Below, piece by piece: positions 1 to 9,517 of a stretch of DNA of 64,000 bases. The stretch spans positions 1 to 64,000 of the forward strand of contig JACRAT010000003.1 in NCBI GenBank assembly GCA_016234685.1. The letters are read 5' to 3'. A program made the position numbers and the translations under genes. Numbering within the stretch: position 1 is the first letter of the stretch; each line of letters opens with the position of its first letter. This DNA comes from Nitrosomonadales bacterium. Lineage in GTDB: Bacteria > Pseudomonadota > Gammaproteobacteria > Burkholderiales > Gallionellaceae. The notes beneath the pieces are model-generated. The model was not told where the DNA came from, did no database searches, and saw only the letters and a list, made by a program, of their open reading frames with translations.

Positions 1-74
1 GAACTCAAGATGATGTCCGCCACAAAAAACGTCATACGGTTCACGTCAGCAAAGAAGTTCTTCATACGATCCAT
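1..74 (-). CDS. Hypothetical protein, N-terminal fragment cut by window edge
   Basis: A reading frame opens with ATG at 74 and runs off the left edge, giving about 25 residues that begin MDRMKNFFADVNRM. A GGAG ribosome-binding site lies at 81-84 with a 6-base spacer, the main support for a real start. The visible part ends in a hydrophobic stretch (FFVADIIL), which could begin a membrane segment. No family is recognisable from so short a piece. It is divergent from the cytochrome gene at 428. Confidence 0.4.
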   Translation of the reverse strand, partial: MDRMKNFFADVNRMTFFVADIILS

Positions 75-427
75 GTCTATCTCCATTCGGTTTCCAGCAT
101 TCGTCACACGTCGAGCTACGCTCCATTCATGACTTGCTTGCCACTGTGACCGACAGTCATTAAATAAGTTCGCAATGCGTGACAAAAAATTCACACGGCC
201 TTAGCCCGAGCAACGCGCAATCAGTGGTCGGCGAGCAGAAAAATGCCTGTGCGAGGCTTTACCGCATTCCAAGTTTTGGTTAGATGTTGCATAATTGTTG
301 CGCGCAATTGTCCAGTATATGGTTCAATTCGAAACAGCATCTCATTCAGTGCAGTATGCTGTGTCGGGAGCGAAACTCGGCGCTTTTTAGAACGATGGAT
401 CTTTAGTCATTTACTTTAGGAGAAAGT
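75..427. other. Intergenic region between divergent genes
   Basis: No gene is seen here. Its AT content is higher than that of the flanks, and it should hold the promoters of the divergent leftmost gene and the cytochrome c gene. I could not settle on a convincing -35/-10 pair. The ribosome-binding site of the cytochrome gene (AGGAGAAAGT just before 428) is at its right end. Confidence 0.5.
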
Positions 428-742
428 ATGAAAGCTATCATCGCTGGTCTGGCGGTAGTAGGGGTGATGTTTGCAGGTAGCGCAATGGCGGCTGATATGC
501 CTGCTGATGGCAAAGCCAAGTGTGCAGCATGTCACGCAATCGACAAAAAGGTAGTTGGCCCGGCATGGAACGATGTCGCGGCTAAGTACAAGGGTCAAGC
601 TGACGCAGAGAAGACTCTGGTCGCGAACATCACTAAGGGTGGTTCGTTCGGCTGGAAGTTCGGCACTATGCCAGCTCGTGGTCTGGGCGCGTCTGACGAA
701 CAGATCGCAGGCTTGGCCAAGTTCATCGTGAATCTGAAGTAA
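428..742 (+). CDS. Periplasmic class I c-type cytochrome (c551/c552-like)
   Basis: Small monohaem cytochrome of 104 residues that should carry electrons in the periplasm. A signal peptide is visible (hydrophobic residues 4-18, AMA cleavage site near residue 22). The haem attachment motif CAACH follows at about residues 32-36. The Met in GTMPARG near residue 80 is the likely sixth haem ligand. The C-terminal helix EQIAGLAKFIVNLK is typical of the family. The gene has a good Shine-Dalgarno (AGGAGA) and its own terminator, so it is probably monocistronic. The exact electron partner cannot be told from sequence. Confidence 0.93.
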   Translation: MKAIIAGLAVVGVMFAGSAMAADMPADGKAKCAACHAIDKKVVGPAWNDVAAKYKGQADAEKTLVANITKGGSFGWKFGTMPARGLGASDEQIAGLAKFIVNLK

Positions 743-762
743 TTCGATTCCGCTGGCTGAAT

Positions 763-790
763 AAAAAAACCGACGAAAGTCGGTTTTTTT
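763..790 (+). terminator. Rho-independent terminator of the cytochrome c gene
   Basis: CCGAC (770-774), GAAA loop, GTCGG (779-783), flanked by a run of seven A on the left and seven T on the right. The symmetrical A/T runs extend the stem and would make it work in both directions. Confidence 0.9.
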
Positions 791-833
791 ATTGGTGGAT
801 GCGGGTAGACAGCCTAGCCAATACAGCAGTGGC

Positions 834-1004
834 GGCAAAGCCCGACTTGGCCGCATCACCAAAGCTGCGGACGGCCACCTCCGAAGTTTGCTGGTGCTGC
901 GCGCGGGCCGTACTCAGCGGCCTCGATGACAACTGGATCGCCACAGTCGCTGGGCCGTGCTGACCTACGGCGAAGCGTTCCGGCTCAACCGGGGCGAAGC
1001 CTGA
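834..1004 (+). pseudogene. Decayed IS110-family transposase, C-terminal remnant
   Basis: Conceptual translation gives pieces in shifting frames that match the C-terminal region of IS110/IS1111 transposases. GRITKAADGHLRSLL resembles the family's GRISKxGDxYLRTLL. RAVLSGLDDN follows in another frame. WAVLTYGEAFRLNRGEA ends at a stop at 1002-1004 in a further frame. At least two frameshifts separate the pieces and the catalytic N-terminal part is missing, so it cannot be active. Confidence 0.7.
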
Positions 1005-1121
1005 ACGTGAAGCGGTGCGCGATAGATTGCGCAGTTTTATGAGAGGCGGTTAAAACGCATTGTGTGAACTCACTCGAATTCAAATGTTCGGCAGAGCTGT
1101 TTATGCCAGACGCGGTTGACC

Positions 1122-1530
1122 TCAGACAGCATCACGCTGCACTTTTTGCACTTGTGGCTTGAAACCGCCCAGCGCGAGAAACCGGTGACGCCAGCGAAAC
1201 GCAGTAGGACGGGAGACGTTGAGCCGCTCCATCGCTTGGGTCAGCGGCAGCCCGTCACGCAGAGCGACCACTTGGTCAAGCCACTTGCCACGTATATGCA
1301 AACCCGCCAGCGGAGGGCAGGTCAGCGCGTTGAACGTCCGGCGGCTGTACCCCGACGAACCGTTCCTGACCACGCGCTCGGCGGCGCAATGAGGGCAGCA
1401 CGACGTATCGCCCAAGCTCCTCTCGATCACCTCGACCGATGCCGCTGACCGCTAGTTCTGCCCCCCGCAGTCTCATTTTTACCTCCCAGTATCCGCGCCT
1501 ATGCGCCACGAAACCAGTATGAGACACCAA
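1122..1530 (-). pseudogene. Decayed IS1595-family transposase, N-terminal remnant
   Basis: The open stretch 1430-1122 encodes a CPHC zinc-finger start, then RRTFNALT, a helix-turn-helix-like part (QAMERLNVSRPTAFRWRHRFL) and an early stop. This is the N-terminal architecture of IS1595-type (ISXO2-like) transposases. About nine residues that should contain the second Cys pair are absent between SSG and RRTFNALT. The DDE-type catalytic domain that should follow RWRHRFL is missing. The preceding N-terminus continues in another frame towards 1530. It lies next to the IS110 remnant and opposes it. Confidence 0.72.
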
Positions 1531-1551
1531 GTGGCTCAGGGTATGAGCCTG

Positions 1552-2220
1552 TTACTGCTGTTCGATACTAGAGCCAAAATAATCGGTTAGTTTACTAGGA
1601 TTGTCGATCATGCCATCGGCCTGCCAAGAGGCGAGGTCGGTATGGGCGTCAATGTAGCCGTAGCGGGCGATGATGGATTTCATACCGGCGGCGCGTCCGG
1701 CCTGCATGTCGCGCAGATCATCGCCGAGATACAGGCAGTGCGACGCTGCGATACCCATCAGTTCGGCAGCGTGCAGCATGGGAGCGGGATGCGGTTTGGC
1801 GTGGGCGCAGGTGTCGCCGCTGACTAGACAGGCGGCGCGTTCGGCATAGCCTAGTGCCTGCATCAGGGGGAGGGTGAATCGGTGCGGCTTGTTGGTGACA
1901 ATGCCCCAAGGCAGGCGGCGTTGCTCCAGTTCGTCTATCAGCTCTGCCATGCCGAGGAACGGGCGAGTGTGATCGCAGATGTGAGCGGTGTAATGGGCCA
2001 GAAATTCGTCACGCAATGCAGGAAAATCAGCATGTTCCGGCGTAACATTCATGCCGAGTCCGAGTAGTCCGACCGAGCCGTGCGAGGCTTGCGGGCGGAT
2101 GGTGGCCAGCGGTAACGGTGGCAATCCGTGTTGCTGGCGGACGTGGTTGAGTGCGGCACCCAAGTCCGGGGCGGTGTCGGCAAACGTGCCGTCTAGATCG
2201 AACAGTATGGCCTTAATCAC
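1552..2220 (-). CDS. gph: Phosphoglycolate phosphatase (HAD family)
   Basis: Haloacid dehalogenase-type phosphatase of about 222 residues that should hydrolyse 2-phosphoglycolate, a by-product of DNA repair and of Rubisco oxygenation. The nucleophile motif [13 protein letters not shown] is at the N-terminus, VTNKPH is the second motif and [17 protein letters not shown] the acidic third motif. I chose the GTG at 2220, which overlaps the ubiG stop (GTGATTAA) and places the usual [11 protein letters not shown] at the N-terminus. A longer GTG start at 2256 would add 12 unusual residues. It is co-transcribed with ubiG, a common betaproteobacterial pairing. Confidence 0.9.
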   Translation of the reverse strand: MIKAILFDLDGTFADTAPDLGAALNHVRQQHGLPPLPLATIRPQASHGSVGLLGLGMNVTPEHADFPALRDEFLAHYTAHICDHTRPFLGMAELIDELEQRRLPWGIVTNKPHRFTLPLMQALGYAERAACLVSGDTCAHAKPHPAPMLHAAELMGIAASHCLYLGDDLRDMQAGRAAGMKSIIARYGYIDAHTDLASWQADGMIDNPSKLTDYFGSSIEQQ

Positions 2221-2908
2221 GGCGGGTGGCGACGATATAGTTGACGTCGGTATCACGCCCCAGCGAGTAAACTTTGCTGATCGGGTTGTAGCTCATGCCG
2301 GTGACGTTGCTCACGCCCAGTCCGGCGTTGCGGCAATACTGAGCCAGTTCGGAAGGCTTGATGAACTTGGCGTAGTCGTGCGTGCCGCGTGGCAGCAGAT
2401 TCAGGATGTATTCTGCGCCGATCACGGCGAACAGATAGGACTTCGGGTTGCGGTTCAGCGTCGAAAAAAATACGTGGCCGCCCGGCTTGACCAGTTGCGA
2501 GCAGGCGCGGATGACGCTCTGCGGATCAGGCACGTGCTCCAGCATCTCCATGCAGGTGACGACATCGAACGAGGCGGGTTGCTCGGCAGCGAGTTGTTCG
2601 ACGGCGATCTTGCAGTAGGTCACTTGTTTGCCGCTTTCCAACAGATGCAGCTTGGCGACTTGCAGTGCCTTGTCGCCAAGGTCGATGCCGGTGACTTGAG
2701 CACCGATACCCGCCATGCTTTCCGATAGGATGCCGCCGCCGCAGCCGACATCCAGTACGGTTTTGCCGGAAAGTGGGGTAATGCGGTTGATGTGATCCAA
2801 ACGCAAGGGATTGATTTCATGCAGCGGCTTGAATTCGCTGGTCGGATCCCACCAGCGGCTGGCGAGTTGGCTGAATTTTTCCAGTTCGATGGGGTCGGCG
2901 TTGGTCAT
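2213..2908 (-). CDS. ubiG: Ubiquinone biosynthesis O-methyltransferase UbiG
   Basis: SAM-dependent O-methyltransferase of 231 residues acting at both O-methylation steps of ubiquinone synthesis (2-polyprenyl-6-hydroxyphenol and 3-demethylubiquinol). The SAM-binding motif [16 protein letters not shown] is at about residues 51-66, and the family block [11 protein letters not shown] follows. The N-terminal [25 protein letters not shown] is diagnostic for UbiG. Its stop overlaps the gph start, suggesting translational coupling. The ompA terminator lies upstream, so ubiG-gph should have its own promoter. Confidence 0.96.
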   Translation of the reverse strand: MTNADPIELEKFSQLASRWWDPTSEFKPLHEINPLRLDHINRITPLSGKTVLDVGCGGGILSESMAGIGAQVTGIDLGDKALQVAKLHLLESGKQVTYCKIAVEQLAAEQPASFDVVTCMEMLEHVPDPQSVIRACSQLVKPGGHVFFSTLNRNPKSYLFAVIGAEYILNLLPRGTHDYAKFIKPSELAQYCRNAGLGVSNVTGMSYNPISKVYSLGRDTDVNYIVATRRD

Positions 2909-2956
2909 GGCGGTTGCTCAAAAAAGGGTGGGCGGAATGTAGCAAAACGGCGCGCA

Positions 2957-2987
2957 ATAAAAAAGCCCCGCGTGGCGGGGCTTTTCT
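2957..2987 (-). terminator. Terminator downstream of the OmpA-family gene
   Basis: Hairpin AAAAGCCCCGC / GCGGGGCTTTT with a 3-base loop. Read on the minus strand it ends in a T-run (the A-run at 2959-2964), as expected for the gene stopping at 3002. Confidence 0.88.
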
Positions 2988-3001
2988 TGATTTTGGCTGA
3001 A

Positions 3002-3691
3002 TTACTTCAGGCGAGTGCCGGCGACGCGGATAGAAACGCGACGATCTGGTGCCAAGTAATCGTGCAACTTGCCGCCCTTGAGCTTCTTCGCGCCATCTGC
3101 CTTGGTGACGGGATCGCTACTACCACGGCCTTCGGTCGCAATCTTGTTGGCGGGAATGCCCTTGCTGACGAGGAAAGCCTTCACCGATGCGGCGCGAGCC
3201 TCAGAGAGCTTCTGATTGCGAGTCTTGGAGCCGATACGGTCGGTGTGACCGATGATGGTCACTTTGTCGAAGTTCACGCCATTCAGGTCGGTGGCGAACT
3301 TGTTCAGGCCGGTCTGTGCGCCGCCCTTCAGCTCAGCTTTGCCGAAATCGAACAACTCGTCAGCACTAAGTTCTACCTTGGTCGGGATGGGGGTGGGCGT
3401 CGGGGCGGGAGCGGATACCGGTGCTGCTGCGGGGGCAGGAGTTGGAGCGACTACAGGCGCGGTCTCAGCGATCTGGACAGGGGCGGCGGGTACGACCGCC
3501 TTGCCGCCGCATTCGGGAATGGCGTTTTCCACGGCCCACTCGTTGGTGCGGACGCAGTTGCCGAATCCGTCACGGGCGACTACGTTTTGCGAATCGTAGG
3601 CATAGCCGACGCTGTTGGGGTGGGCTAGTGCGGGAGCACTGGTTGCGGAAAGAGCGGCCAGCAGCAGGGCGTGGATGGGAGTCAGTTTCAT
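3002..3691 (-). CDS. OmpA-family outer membrane / peptidoglycan-associated protein
   Basis: Protein of 229 residues with a signal peptide (MKLTPIHALLLAALSATSAPALA), a short Cys-containing segment, a low-complexity Pro/Ala linker (about residues 67-105) and a C-terminal OmpA domain. The domain shows IIGHTDRIGS, NQKLSEARAASV, IATEGRGSSDPV and PDRRVSIRV, the signature of non-covalent peptidoglycan binding. It lacks the eight-stranded barrel of true OmpA, so it is a barrel-less family member, common in betaproteobacteria. The start at 3691 is supported by AAGGA seven bases upstream. It is divergent from gyrA. Confidence 0.92.
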   Translation of the reverse strand: MKLTPIHALLLAALSATSAPALAHPNSVGYAYDSQNVVARDGFGNCVRTNEWAVENAIPECGGKAVVPAAPVQIAETAPVVAPTPAPAAAPVSAPAPTPTPIPTKVELSADELFDFGKAELKGGAQTGLNKFATDLNGVNFDKVTIIGHTDRIGSKTRNQKLSEARAASVKAFLVSKGIPANKIATEGRGSSDPVTKADGAKKLKGGKLHDYLAPDRRVSIRVAGTRLK

Positions 3692-3887
3692 GGAGAGTTC
3701 CTTTTGCAGATTAATCATCACTAGAGTGCGAATAGCACTTGAGGCGATGGTATGCGCTAGGCATGGGGCTTGTAAATAGCGGTGTGGCGGAGCCTGCACG
3801 CATCGAGTTTTTGTTTTGTCGACGGCTTGCCCGCCGTGATAAACTCACAGGCTGTTTTACATGTGATTTTTCGGGTCCGCTGCCACT

Positions 3888-6494
3888 ATGGAACAATTCG
3901 CCAAGGAAACTTTGTCGGTCAGTCTCGAAGAGGAGATGCGCAAGTCGTATCTCGATTATGCGATGAGCGTGATCGTCGGACGCGCACTCCCGGATGTACG
4001 AGACGGCTTGAAGCCGGTGCATCGCCGGGTGCTGTACGCCATGCACGAACTTTCGAACGACTGGAATCGCCCCTATAAGAAATCGGCGCGTATCGTCGGT
4101 GATGTGATCGGTAAGTATCACCCGCACGGTGACACGGCGGTGTACGACACCATCGTGCGCATGGCGCAAAATTTCTCGTTGCGCTACATGCTGGTGGATG
4201 GGCAGGGTAACTTCGGCTCGGTCGATGGCGACAATGCGGCGGCGATGCGTTACACCGAGATCCGCATGTCGAAGATCGCCCATCAGTTGCTGGAAGATCT
4301 GGACAAGGAAACGGTGGATTTTGGGCCGAACTACGACGGTTCCGAGCACGAGCCGCTGGTCTTCCCCGCACGCTTCCCCAATCTGCTGGTGAATGGTTCT
4401 TCGGGTATCGCCGTGGGCATGGCGACCAACATCCCGCCGCACAACATGAACGAAGTGATCGATGGCTGCCTAGCGTTGCTTGCCAACCCGGACATGGACA
4501 TCGAAGAGCTGATCGAACTGATCCCCGCGCCTGATTTTCCGACTGCCGCCATGATCTACGGCACGGCAGGCATCAGGGAAGGCTACCGCACAGGACGCGG
4601 TCGCGTCATCATGCGCGCGCGCTGCCACTTCGAGGACATCGGCAAGGGTGATCGTCAGGCCATCATCATCGACGAGCTGCCCTATCAGGTGAACAAGGCC
4701 AGCCTGCTGATGAAGATCGGCGAGTTGGTGCGCGAGAAGCGTCTGGAAGGTATCTCCGAGATCCGCGACGAATCGGATAAATCCGGTATGCGTGCGGTGA
4801 TCGAGTTGAAGCGCGGCGAAGTGCCTGAGGTCGTGCTCAACAAGCTGTACAAAGAGACCCAGATGCAAGACAGCTTCGGCATGAATATGGTTGCCTTGCT
4901 CGATGGTCAGCCGAAGTTGCTCAACCTGAAACAATTCCTCGATGCCTTCTTGCGCCACCGCCGCGAAGTGGTGACGCGCCGTACCGTGTTCGAACTGCGC
5001 AAAGCGCGCGAGCGCGGTCATATTCTGGAAGGGCTGGCGGTCGCGCTTTCCAATGTGGACGAGATCATCGCCCTCATCAAGGCGGCGGCTACGCCTGCCG
5101 ACGCACGTCGTGAGTTGATGGCACGCAGCTGGCGCTCGTCGTTGGTCGAGGACATGCTGTCCCGCGTGAGCGATGCCTCGCGCCCCGACAATCTTTTGCC
5201 AGAATTCGGCTTGGTGGGCGGCAGTTATCACCTTTCTGAAGTTCAGGCGCAAGCCATTCTGGAGTTGCGTCTGCAACGCCTGACCGGCCTTGAGCAAGAC
5301 AAGATCGTAGGCGAATACCGCGAGGTGATGGACAAGATCGCCGATCTGCTCGACATTCTGGCCAAGCCTGAGCGTGTGTCCGCCATCATCGGCGACGAGT
5401 TGGTTGCCATCAAGACGCAGTTCGGCGACAAGCGCCGCAGCGAGATCATCACCTACGTCCAAGACATGACGATGGAAGACCTGATCGCCTCCGAAGATGT
5501 CGTCGTCACTCTGTCGCATAGCGGCTACATGAAGGCGCAATCGCTGGACGAATACCGTGCGCAGAAGCGCGGCGGGCGTGGCAAACAGGCTGCCTCCACC
5601 AAGGAAGACGATTTCGTCGATAACCTGTTCATCGCCAATACCCACGATTACATCCTGTGTTTCTCCAATCGAGGGCGTGCTTACTGGCTCAAGGTCTACG
5701 AAGTACCGCTGGGCAGTCGCGCCTCGCGCGGTAAGCCCATCGTCAATCTGTTGGCGCTGGAGCCGGGCGAGAAGATCAATGCCATCCTGCCGGTGCGCGA
5801 GTTCGTCGAAGACAAGTTCATCTTCTTCGCCACGGCAGGCGGCACGGTCAAGAAGACAGCACTGTCCCAGTTTGGTAATCCGCGCAAAGCAGGCATCATC
5901 GCCATCGCGCTGGACGAGGGCGATTACCTGATCGGTGTGGCCGTGACTGACGGCAAGCATGACGTGATGCTGTTCTCCGACGAAGGCAAAGCAGTGCGCT
6001 TCGATGAGGACGATGTACGCCCGATGGGCCGTGATACGCGCGGCGTGCGCGGCATGAATCTTGCCAAGGGCGGCAAGGTCATCGCTTTGCTGGTGGCGGA
6101 AGACGAGCAGCAGGGCGTGTTGACCGCTACCGAGAACGGTTACGGCAAGCGGACCCCGATCGCCGAATACACCCGTCATGGTCGCGGCACGCAAGGCATG
6201 ATCGCCATCCAGACCTCTGAGCGTAACGGCAAGGTCGTCGCGGCGACGTTGGTCAACACCGAAGACGAGATCATGCTGATCGGTACCAACGGCGTGCTGA
6301 TCCGTACTCGCGTCAGGGAGATTCGCGAAATGAGCCGCGCCACGCAGGGCGTGACCCTCATCAATCTGGGCGAGGGCGATAAACTGGCTGGTTTGAGCCG
6401 CATCGCAGAGACCGAAGATGACTCTGACAGCGCCGATATTTCGGAAAGCTCCGATCTAGCCCCAGAAGGCGACACCGATCCCGATTCCGAATAG
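3888..6494 (+). CDS. gyrA: DNA gyrase subunit A
   Basis: Catalytic DNA-cleavage subunit of gyrase, 868 residues. The breakage-reunion domain contains the active tyrosine in AAMRYTEIR (Y122 in the same numbering as E. coli). The quinolone-determining segment reads [10 protein letters not shown]: residue 83 is Thr and 87 is Asp. The C-terminal half holds the DNA-wrapping beta-pinwheel with the GyrA box (KRGGRGKQ, near residue 560) and ends in an acidic tail ([14 protein letters not shown]). The Shine-Dalgarno is weak. serC follows after 19 bases. Confidence 0.98.
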   Translation: MEQFAKETLSVSLEEEMRKSYLDYAMSVIVGRALPDVRDGLKPVHRRVLYAMHELSNDWNRPYKKSARIVGDVIGKYHPHGDTAVYDTIVRMAQNFSLRYMLVDGQGNFGSVDGDNAAAMRYTEIRMSKIAHQLLEDLDKETVDFGPNYDGSEHEPLVFPARFPNLLVNGSSGIAVGMATNIPPHNMNEVIDGCLALLANPDMDIEELIELIPAPDFPTAAMIYGTAGIREGYRTGRGRVIMRARCHFEDIGKGDRQAIIIDELPYQVNKASLLMKIGELVREKRLEGISEIRDESDKSGMRAVIELKRGEVPEVVLNKLYKETQMQDSFGMNMVALLDGQPKLLNLKQFLDAFLRHRREVVTRRTVFELRKARERGHILEGLAVALSNVDEIIALIKAAATPADARRELMARSWRSSLVEDMLSRVSDASRPDNLLPEFGLVGGSYHLSEVQAQAILELRLQRLTGLEQDKIVGEYREVMDKIADLLDILAKPERVSAIIGDELVAIKTQFGDKRRSEIITYVQDMTMEDLIASEDVVVTLSHSGYMKAQSLDEYRAQKRGGRGKQAASTKEDDFVDNLFIANTHDYILCFSNRGRAYWLKVYEVPLGSRASRGKPIVNLLALEPGEKINAILPVREFVEDKFIFFATAGGTVKKTALSQFGNPRKAGIIAIALDEGDYLIGVAVTDGKHDVMLFSDEGKAVRFDEDDVRPMGRDTRGVRGMNLAKGGKVIALLVAEDEQQGVLTATENGYGKRTPIAEYTRHGRGTQGMIAIQTSERNGKVVAATLVNTEDEIMLIGTNGVLIRTRVREIREMSRATQGVTLINLGEGDKLAGLSRIAETEDDSDSADISESSDLAPEGDTDPDSE

Positions 6495-6513
6495 ACAGCA
6501 GGAAGTTTCAGGC

Positions 6514-7611
6514 ATGACAATCTACAACTTCAGCGCAGGCCCCGCCGTATTGCCGAAAGAAGTGTTGCAGCAGGCGCAGGCGGAATTGCTCGACTGGCAG
6601 GGCAGCGGCATGTCGGTGATGGAGATGTCTCATCGCGGGCCGGAATACATGGGCATCCAGGCGCAGGCCGAAGCCGATCTGCGCGAGTTGATGGGCGTGC
6701 CCGCCAACTACAAGGTGCTGTTCCTGCAAGGTGGCGCGCATCTGCAATTCGCCATGATCCCGCTCAACCTGTTGCGCGGCAAGACGCAGGCTGACTACGT
6801 CGATACCGGTCTGTGGTCTAAGAAGGCCATCGCTGAAGCGAAGAAATTCTGTCAGGTGAACATCGCCGCCAGCAGTGCGGCGAGCAACTTCACCTCGGTG
6901 CCGGATGTGGCCGACTGGTGCATTTCACCGGATTCCGCTTACCTGCACTACACCACCAACGAGACCATCGGTGGCGTGGAGTTCGGCTGGGTACCCCCCA
7001 TGTCAGACAATGTCTCCGGCGATGTACCGCTGGTGGCGGATATGTCGTCCAACATCTTGTCGCGTCCCTACGACGTGTCAAAGTTCGGCCTGATCTACGC
7101 GGGTGCGCAGAAGAACATCGGCCCGGCAGGTGTGGCGCTAACCATCGTGCGCGAAGACCTGCTCGGCCACGCGGCGGCGGGTACGCCGACCATGCTGGAC
7201 TACAAGATCCACGCCGACGCCGACTCGATGTACAACACACCGCCCACCTACGGCATCTACATGGCTGGGCTGGTGTTCCAGTGGCTGAAGCGTAACGGCG
7301 GTGTGGCGGCGATGGAGCAGAAGAACATCGCCAAGGCTAAGCTGCTGTACGACGCCATCGACGGCAGCGACGGGTTCTACCGCTGTCCGGTGGCGCTGGC
7401 CGACCGCTCGCGCATGAACATCCCATTCACCCTCAAGGATGCCGCGCTGGATGGCGCGTTCCTCAAGGGTGCTGAGCAGAACGGCCTGCTGCAACTCAAG
7501 GGACACAAGCTGGCGGGCGGGATGCGCGCTTCCATCTACAACGCCATGCCTATCGAAGGCGTGCAGGCGTTGGTGGACTACATGCGGCAGTTCGCTGCCG
7601 GGCGTGGTTAA
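6514..7611 (+). CDS. serC: Phosphoserine aminotransferase
   Basis: PLP enzyme of 365 residues converting 3-phosphohydroxypyruvate to phosphoserine, and serving in the pyridoxal phosphate pathway. Features include the N-terminal [10 protein letters not shown], the PLP-lysine segment [12 protein letters not shown] and a C-terminal [18 protein letters not shown]. Length and both termini match class V SerC. It lies between gyrA and pheA with an 8-base gap to pheA, the usual gyrA-serC-pheA arrangement. An AGGAAG ribosome-binding site lies upstream of the start. Confidence 0.97.
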   Translation: MTIYNFSAGPAVLPKEVLQQAQAELLDWQGSGMSVMEMSHRGPEYMGIQAQAEADLRELMGVPANYKVLFLQGGAHLQFAMIPLNLLRGKTQADYVDTGLWSKKAIAEAKKFCQVNIAASSAASNFTSVPDVADWCISPDSAYLHYTTNETIGGVEFGWVPPMSDNVSGDVPLVADMSSNILSRPYDVSKFGLIYAGAQKNIGPAGVALTIVREDLLGHAAAGTPTMLDYKIHADADSMYNTPPTYGIYMAGLVFQWLKRNGGVAAMEQKNIAKAKLLYDAIDGSDGFYRCPVALADRSRMNIPFTLKDAALDGAFLKGAEQNGLLQLKGHKLAGGMRASIYNAMPIEGVQALVDYMRQFAAGRG

Positions 7612-7619
7612 GGATAGAC

Positions 7620-8681
7620 ATGAGCGAAGCACTCAAGCGTTGCCGCGACCAGATCGACCAGATCGACGACACCCTCCTCACGCTGGTCAATCAGCGTGCC
7701 GCATTGGCGCAGGAGATCGGTCACCTCAAACAAGGCGGCCTAGTGCTGCGTCCAGAACGCGAGGCGCAAGTGTTGCGTCGCTTGCAGGAACAGAATCGCG
7801 GTCCGCTCTCCAACGAGGCCATCGCCCAGCTCTACACCGAGATCATGTCGCAATGCCGCGCGCTGGAAGCGCCGCTGCAAGTGGCCTACCTCGGGCCGGA
7901 AGGCACGTTCAGCGAGGCTGCGATGCGTCGCCGTTTCGGGCATGGCACGCAGGGTTTGCCGTGCGCCAATTTCGACGAGGTGTTCCGCGCCGTGGAAAGC
8001 GGCAACGCCAGCTACGGCGTGGTGCCGGTGGAGAATTCCGGTGAGGGGGCCATCGGCCATAACCTCGACCTGCTGTTGCAAAGCCCGCTAAAGGTGTGCG
8101 GCGAAGTCGAAGTGCCGGTGCATCAATGCCTGATGTCGCAATCGGCGCTGGCCGAGGTGCGCCGGGTGTATTCGCATCCACAGTCGCTGGGGCAATGTCA
8201 GGGCTGGCTCAACGCCCATCTGCCCCATGCTGAACGCATCTCGGTGTCGAGCAACGCTGAAGCGGCGCGGCTGGCGGCACAGGAGAAGGGCAGTGCGGCG
8301 GTGGCGGGCAGGCAAGCCGCCGAGCGCTTCGGTGTGGCGCTGCTGGCCGAGAACATCGAAGACGACCCGCGCAACACCACCCGTTTTCTGGTCATTGGCG
8401 ATCAACTGGTCGCGCCGTCCGGCTGCGACAAGACTTCGCTGGTGCTGTCCGCAGCCAATCGTCCCGGCGCGGTACACGATCTGTTGACCCCGCTGGCGCA
8501 GAACGGCGTTTCCATGACCCGCCTAGAGTCGCGCCCAGCGCGTTCCGGCCTGTGGGAATACGTGTTCTTTGTGGACATCGAAGGGCATCAGCAGGATGAA
8601 AAAGTGGCTGCCGCGCTGCAAGAGTTGAAGCGCGTCGCGGCGTTCGTGAAGGTTCTTGGTTCTTATCCGGTCGCCGTTTGA
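7620..8681 (+). CDS. pheA: Bifunctional chorismate mutase / prephenate dehydratase (P-protein)
   Basis: Enzyme of 353 residues making phenylpyruvate from chorismate in two steps. Residues 1-90 form an AroQ-type chorismate mutase (DQIDQIDDTLLTLVNQRAALAQEIG). About 90-270 form the dehydratase (AYLGPEGTFSEAA, PVENSGEGAIGHNLDLLL, DDPRNTTRFLVIG). The last 80 residues are the ACT domain for phenylalanine feedback (LVLSAANRPGAVHDLLTPLA, RLESRPARSGLWEYVFFVD). It is part of the serC-pheA-(methyltransferase)-hisC-aroF-tyrA-aroA run. Confidence 0.97.
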   Translation: MSEALKRCRDQIDQIDDTLLTLVNQRAALAQEIGHLKQGGLVLRPEREAQVLRRLQEQNRGPLSNEAIAQLYTEIMSQCRALEAPLQVAYLGPEGTFSEAAMRRRFGHGTQGLPCANFDEVFRAVESGNASYGVVPVENSGEGAIGHNLDLLLQSPLKVCGEVEVPVHQCLMSQSALAEVRRVYSHPQSLGQCQGWLNAHLPHAERISVSSNAEAARLAAQEKGSAAVAGRQAAERFGVALLAENIEDDPRNTTRFLVIGDQLVAPSGCDKTSLVLSAANRPGAVHDLLTPLAQNGVSMTRLESRPARSGLWEYVFFVDIEGHQQDEKVAAALQELKRVAAFVKVLGSYPVAV

Positions 8682-8700
8682 GCGACTGTCTGGAGTAATA

Positions 8701-9477
8701 ATGGCTTTACCGCAACTGAGCTGGGACGTAGATTTCCTTAAGAACAATCCTTCCCTCAAGGATGAGAATTACGGGATCCCTCCCGATCTCAAAATCATGA
8801 ACTATCCGATCCGCTTGGTTCGTTACTGGTTCATGTACCACTTTTTGCGCGAAGAGACCAAACGACAAGGGCGAGATCTTTCAGTATGTGAGATTGGCGT
8901 CGATGTCGGGCAAATGCTTGGCTTTATGCACGCAGCGATCAATCACGGTGGAGTGAAGTTCGGTTTTGAAAGTTGGGACGCGGTGGATGCGCTGATTCGT
9001 CCCGACATCCTGACGCGCATGGGTTACAACCAGTTCTACGAAGTCGATCTGGAAAGCCCTGAGTTCACTTTAGGCGATGCACAATACGATTCGATGATTC
9101 TGCTGCATGTGCTGGAACATCTGTTCAAGCCTGAAGAACTGGTCAACAAATTGGCGCACAACCTCAAACCGGGTGGCATCATGATTGGTGGTTTTCCATC
9201 CACACCGCAGTCGTTTGCGCAGGCGCGAGAAGACAAGATTCGTGCGACCGCACGCAAGTATGGTCACGTCACAGTGTTTTCGCCCGAGCGTGTGCGTGCG
9301 ATGGCAGAGCAGGCCGGATTGGAAGTGGAATTTTTGACAGGTGCTTTCTGCTTCAGAAAACAGGGATTTTTCCTTGAAAACACACGCTGGTGGCTGCGCT
9401 TCAACCTGTGGTTCGGCGCGACTTTCCCTAGCTGGCCGGGCGAGCTGTACTTCGTGTTCCGCAAGCCACAGAAATAA
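8701..9477 (+). CDS. Class I SAM-dependent methyltransferase, substrate unknown
   Basis: Protein of 258 residues with a Rossmann methyltransferase core: VCEIGVDVGQMLGFM is motif I, YDSMILLHVLEHLFKPEELV is the motif IV region (LHVLEHL), and LKPGGIMIGGFPS is typical of the Methyltransf_11/23 group. The start at 8701 has GGAG seven bases upstream. The usual operon runs pheA-hisC directly, so this is an insertion. Its base composition appears visibly less G/C-rich than its neighbours, which hints at acquisition. The C-terminus is rich in Trp/Phe (WWLRFNLWFGATFPSWPG), perhaps a surface or membrane-associating segment. Sugar or lipid methylation is possible but only a guess. Confidence 0.85.
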   Translation: MALPQLSWDVDFLKNNPSLKDENYGIPPDLKIMNYPIRLVRYWFMYHFLREETKRQGRDLSVCEIGVDVGQMLGFMHAAINHGGVKFGFESWDAVDALIRPDILTRMGYNQFYEVDLESPEFTLGDAQYDSMILLHVLEHLFKPEELVNKLAHNLKPGGIMIGGFPSTPQSFAQAREDKIRATARKYGHVTVFSPERVRAMAEQAGLEVEFLTGAFCFRKQGFFLENTRWWLRFNLWFGATFPSWPGELYFVFRKPQK

Positions 9478-9517
9478 TCCGTCGCGTCCCTCTATTCAAC
9501 ACAGGTTTCGATCTGAC

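Noticed and set aside
416-862. Minus-strand frame opposite the cytochrome c gene
   Set aside because: It overlaps a clear cytochrome with signal peptide and terminator; the frame has no recognisable features.
4470-6194. Long open frame antisense to gyrA (about 574 codons)
   Set aside because: It mirrors the G/C-rich gyrA codons, has no homology or ribosome-binding site, and gyrA motifs are complete on the other strand.
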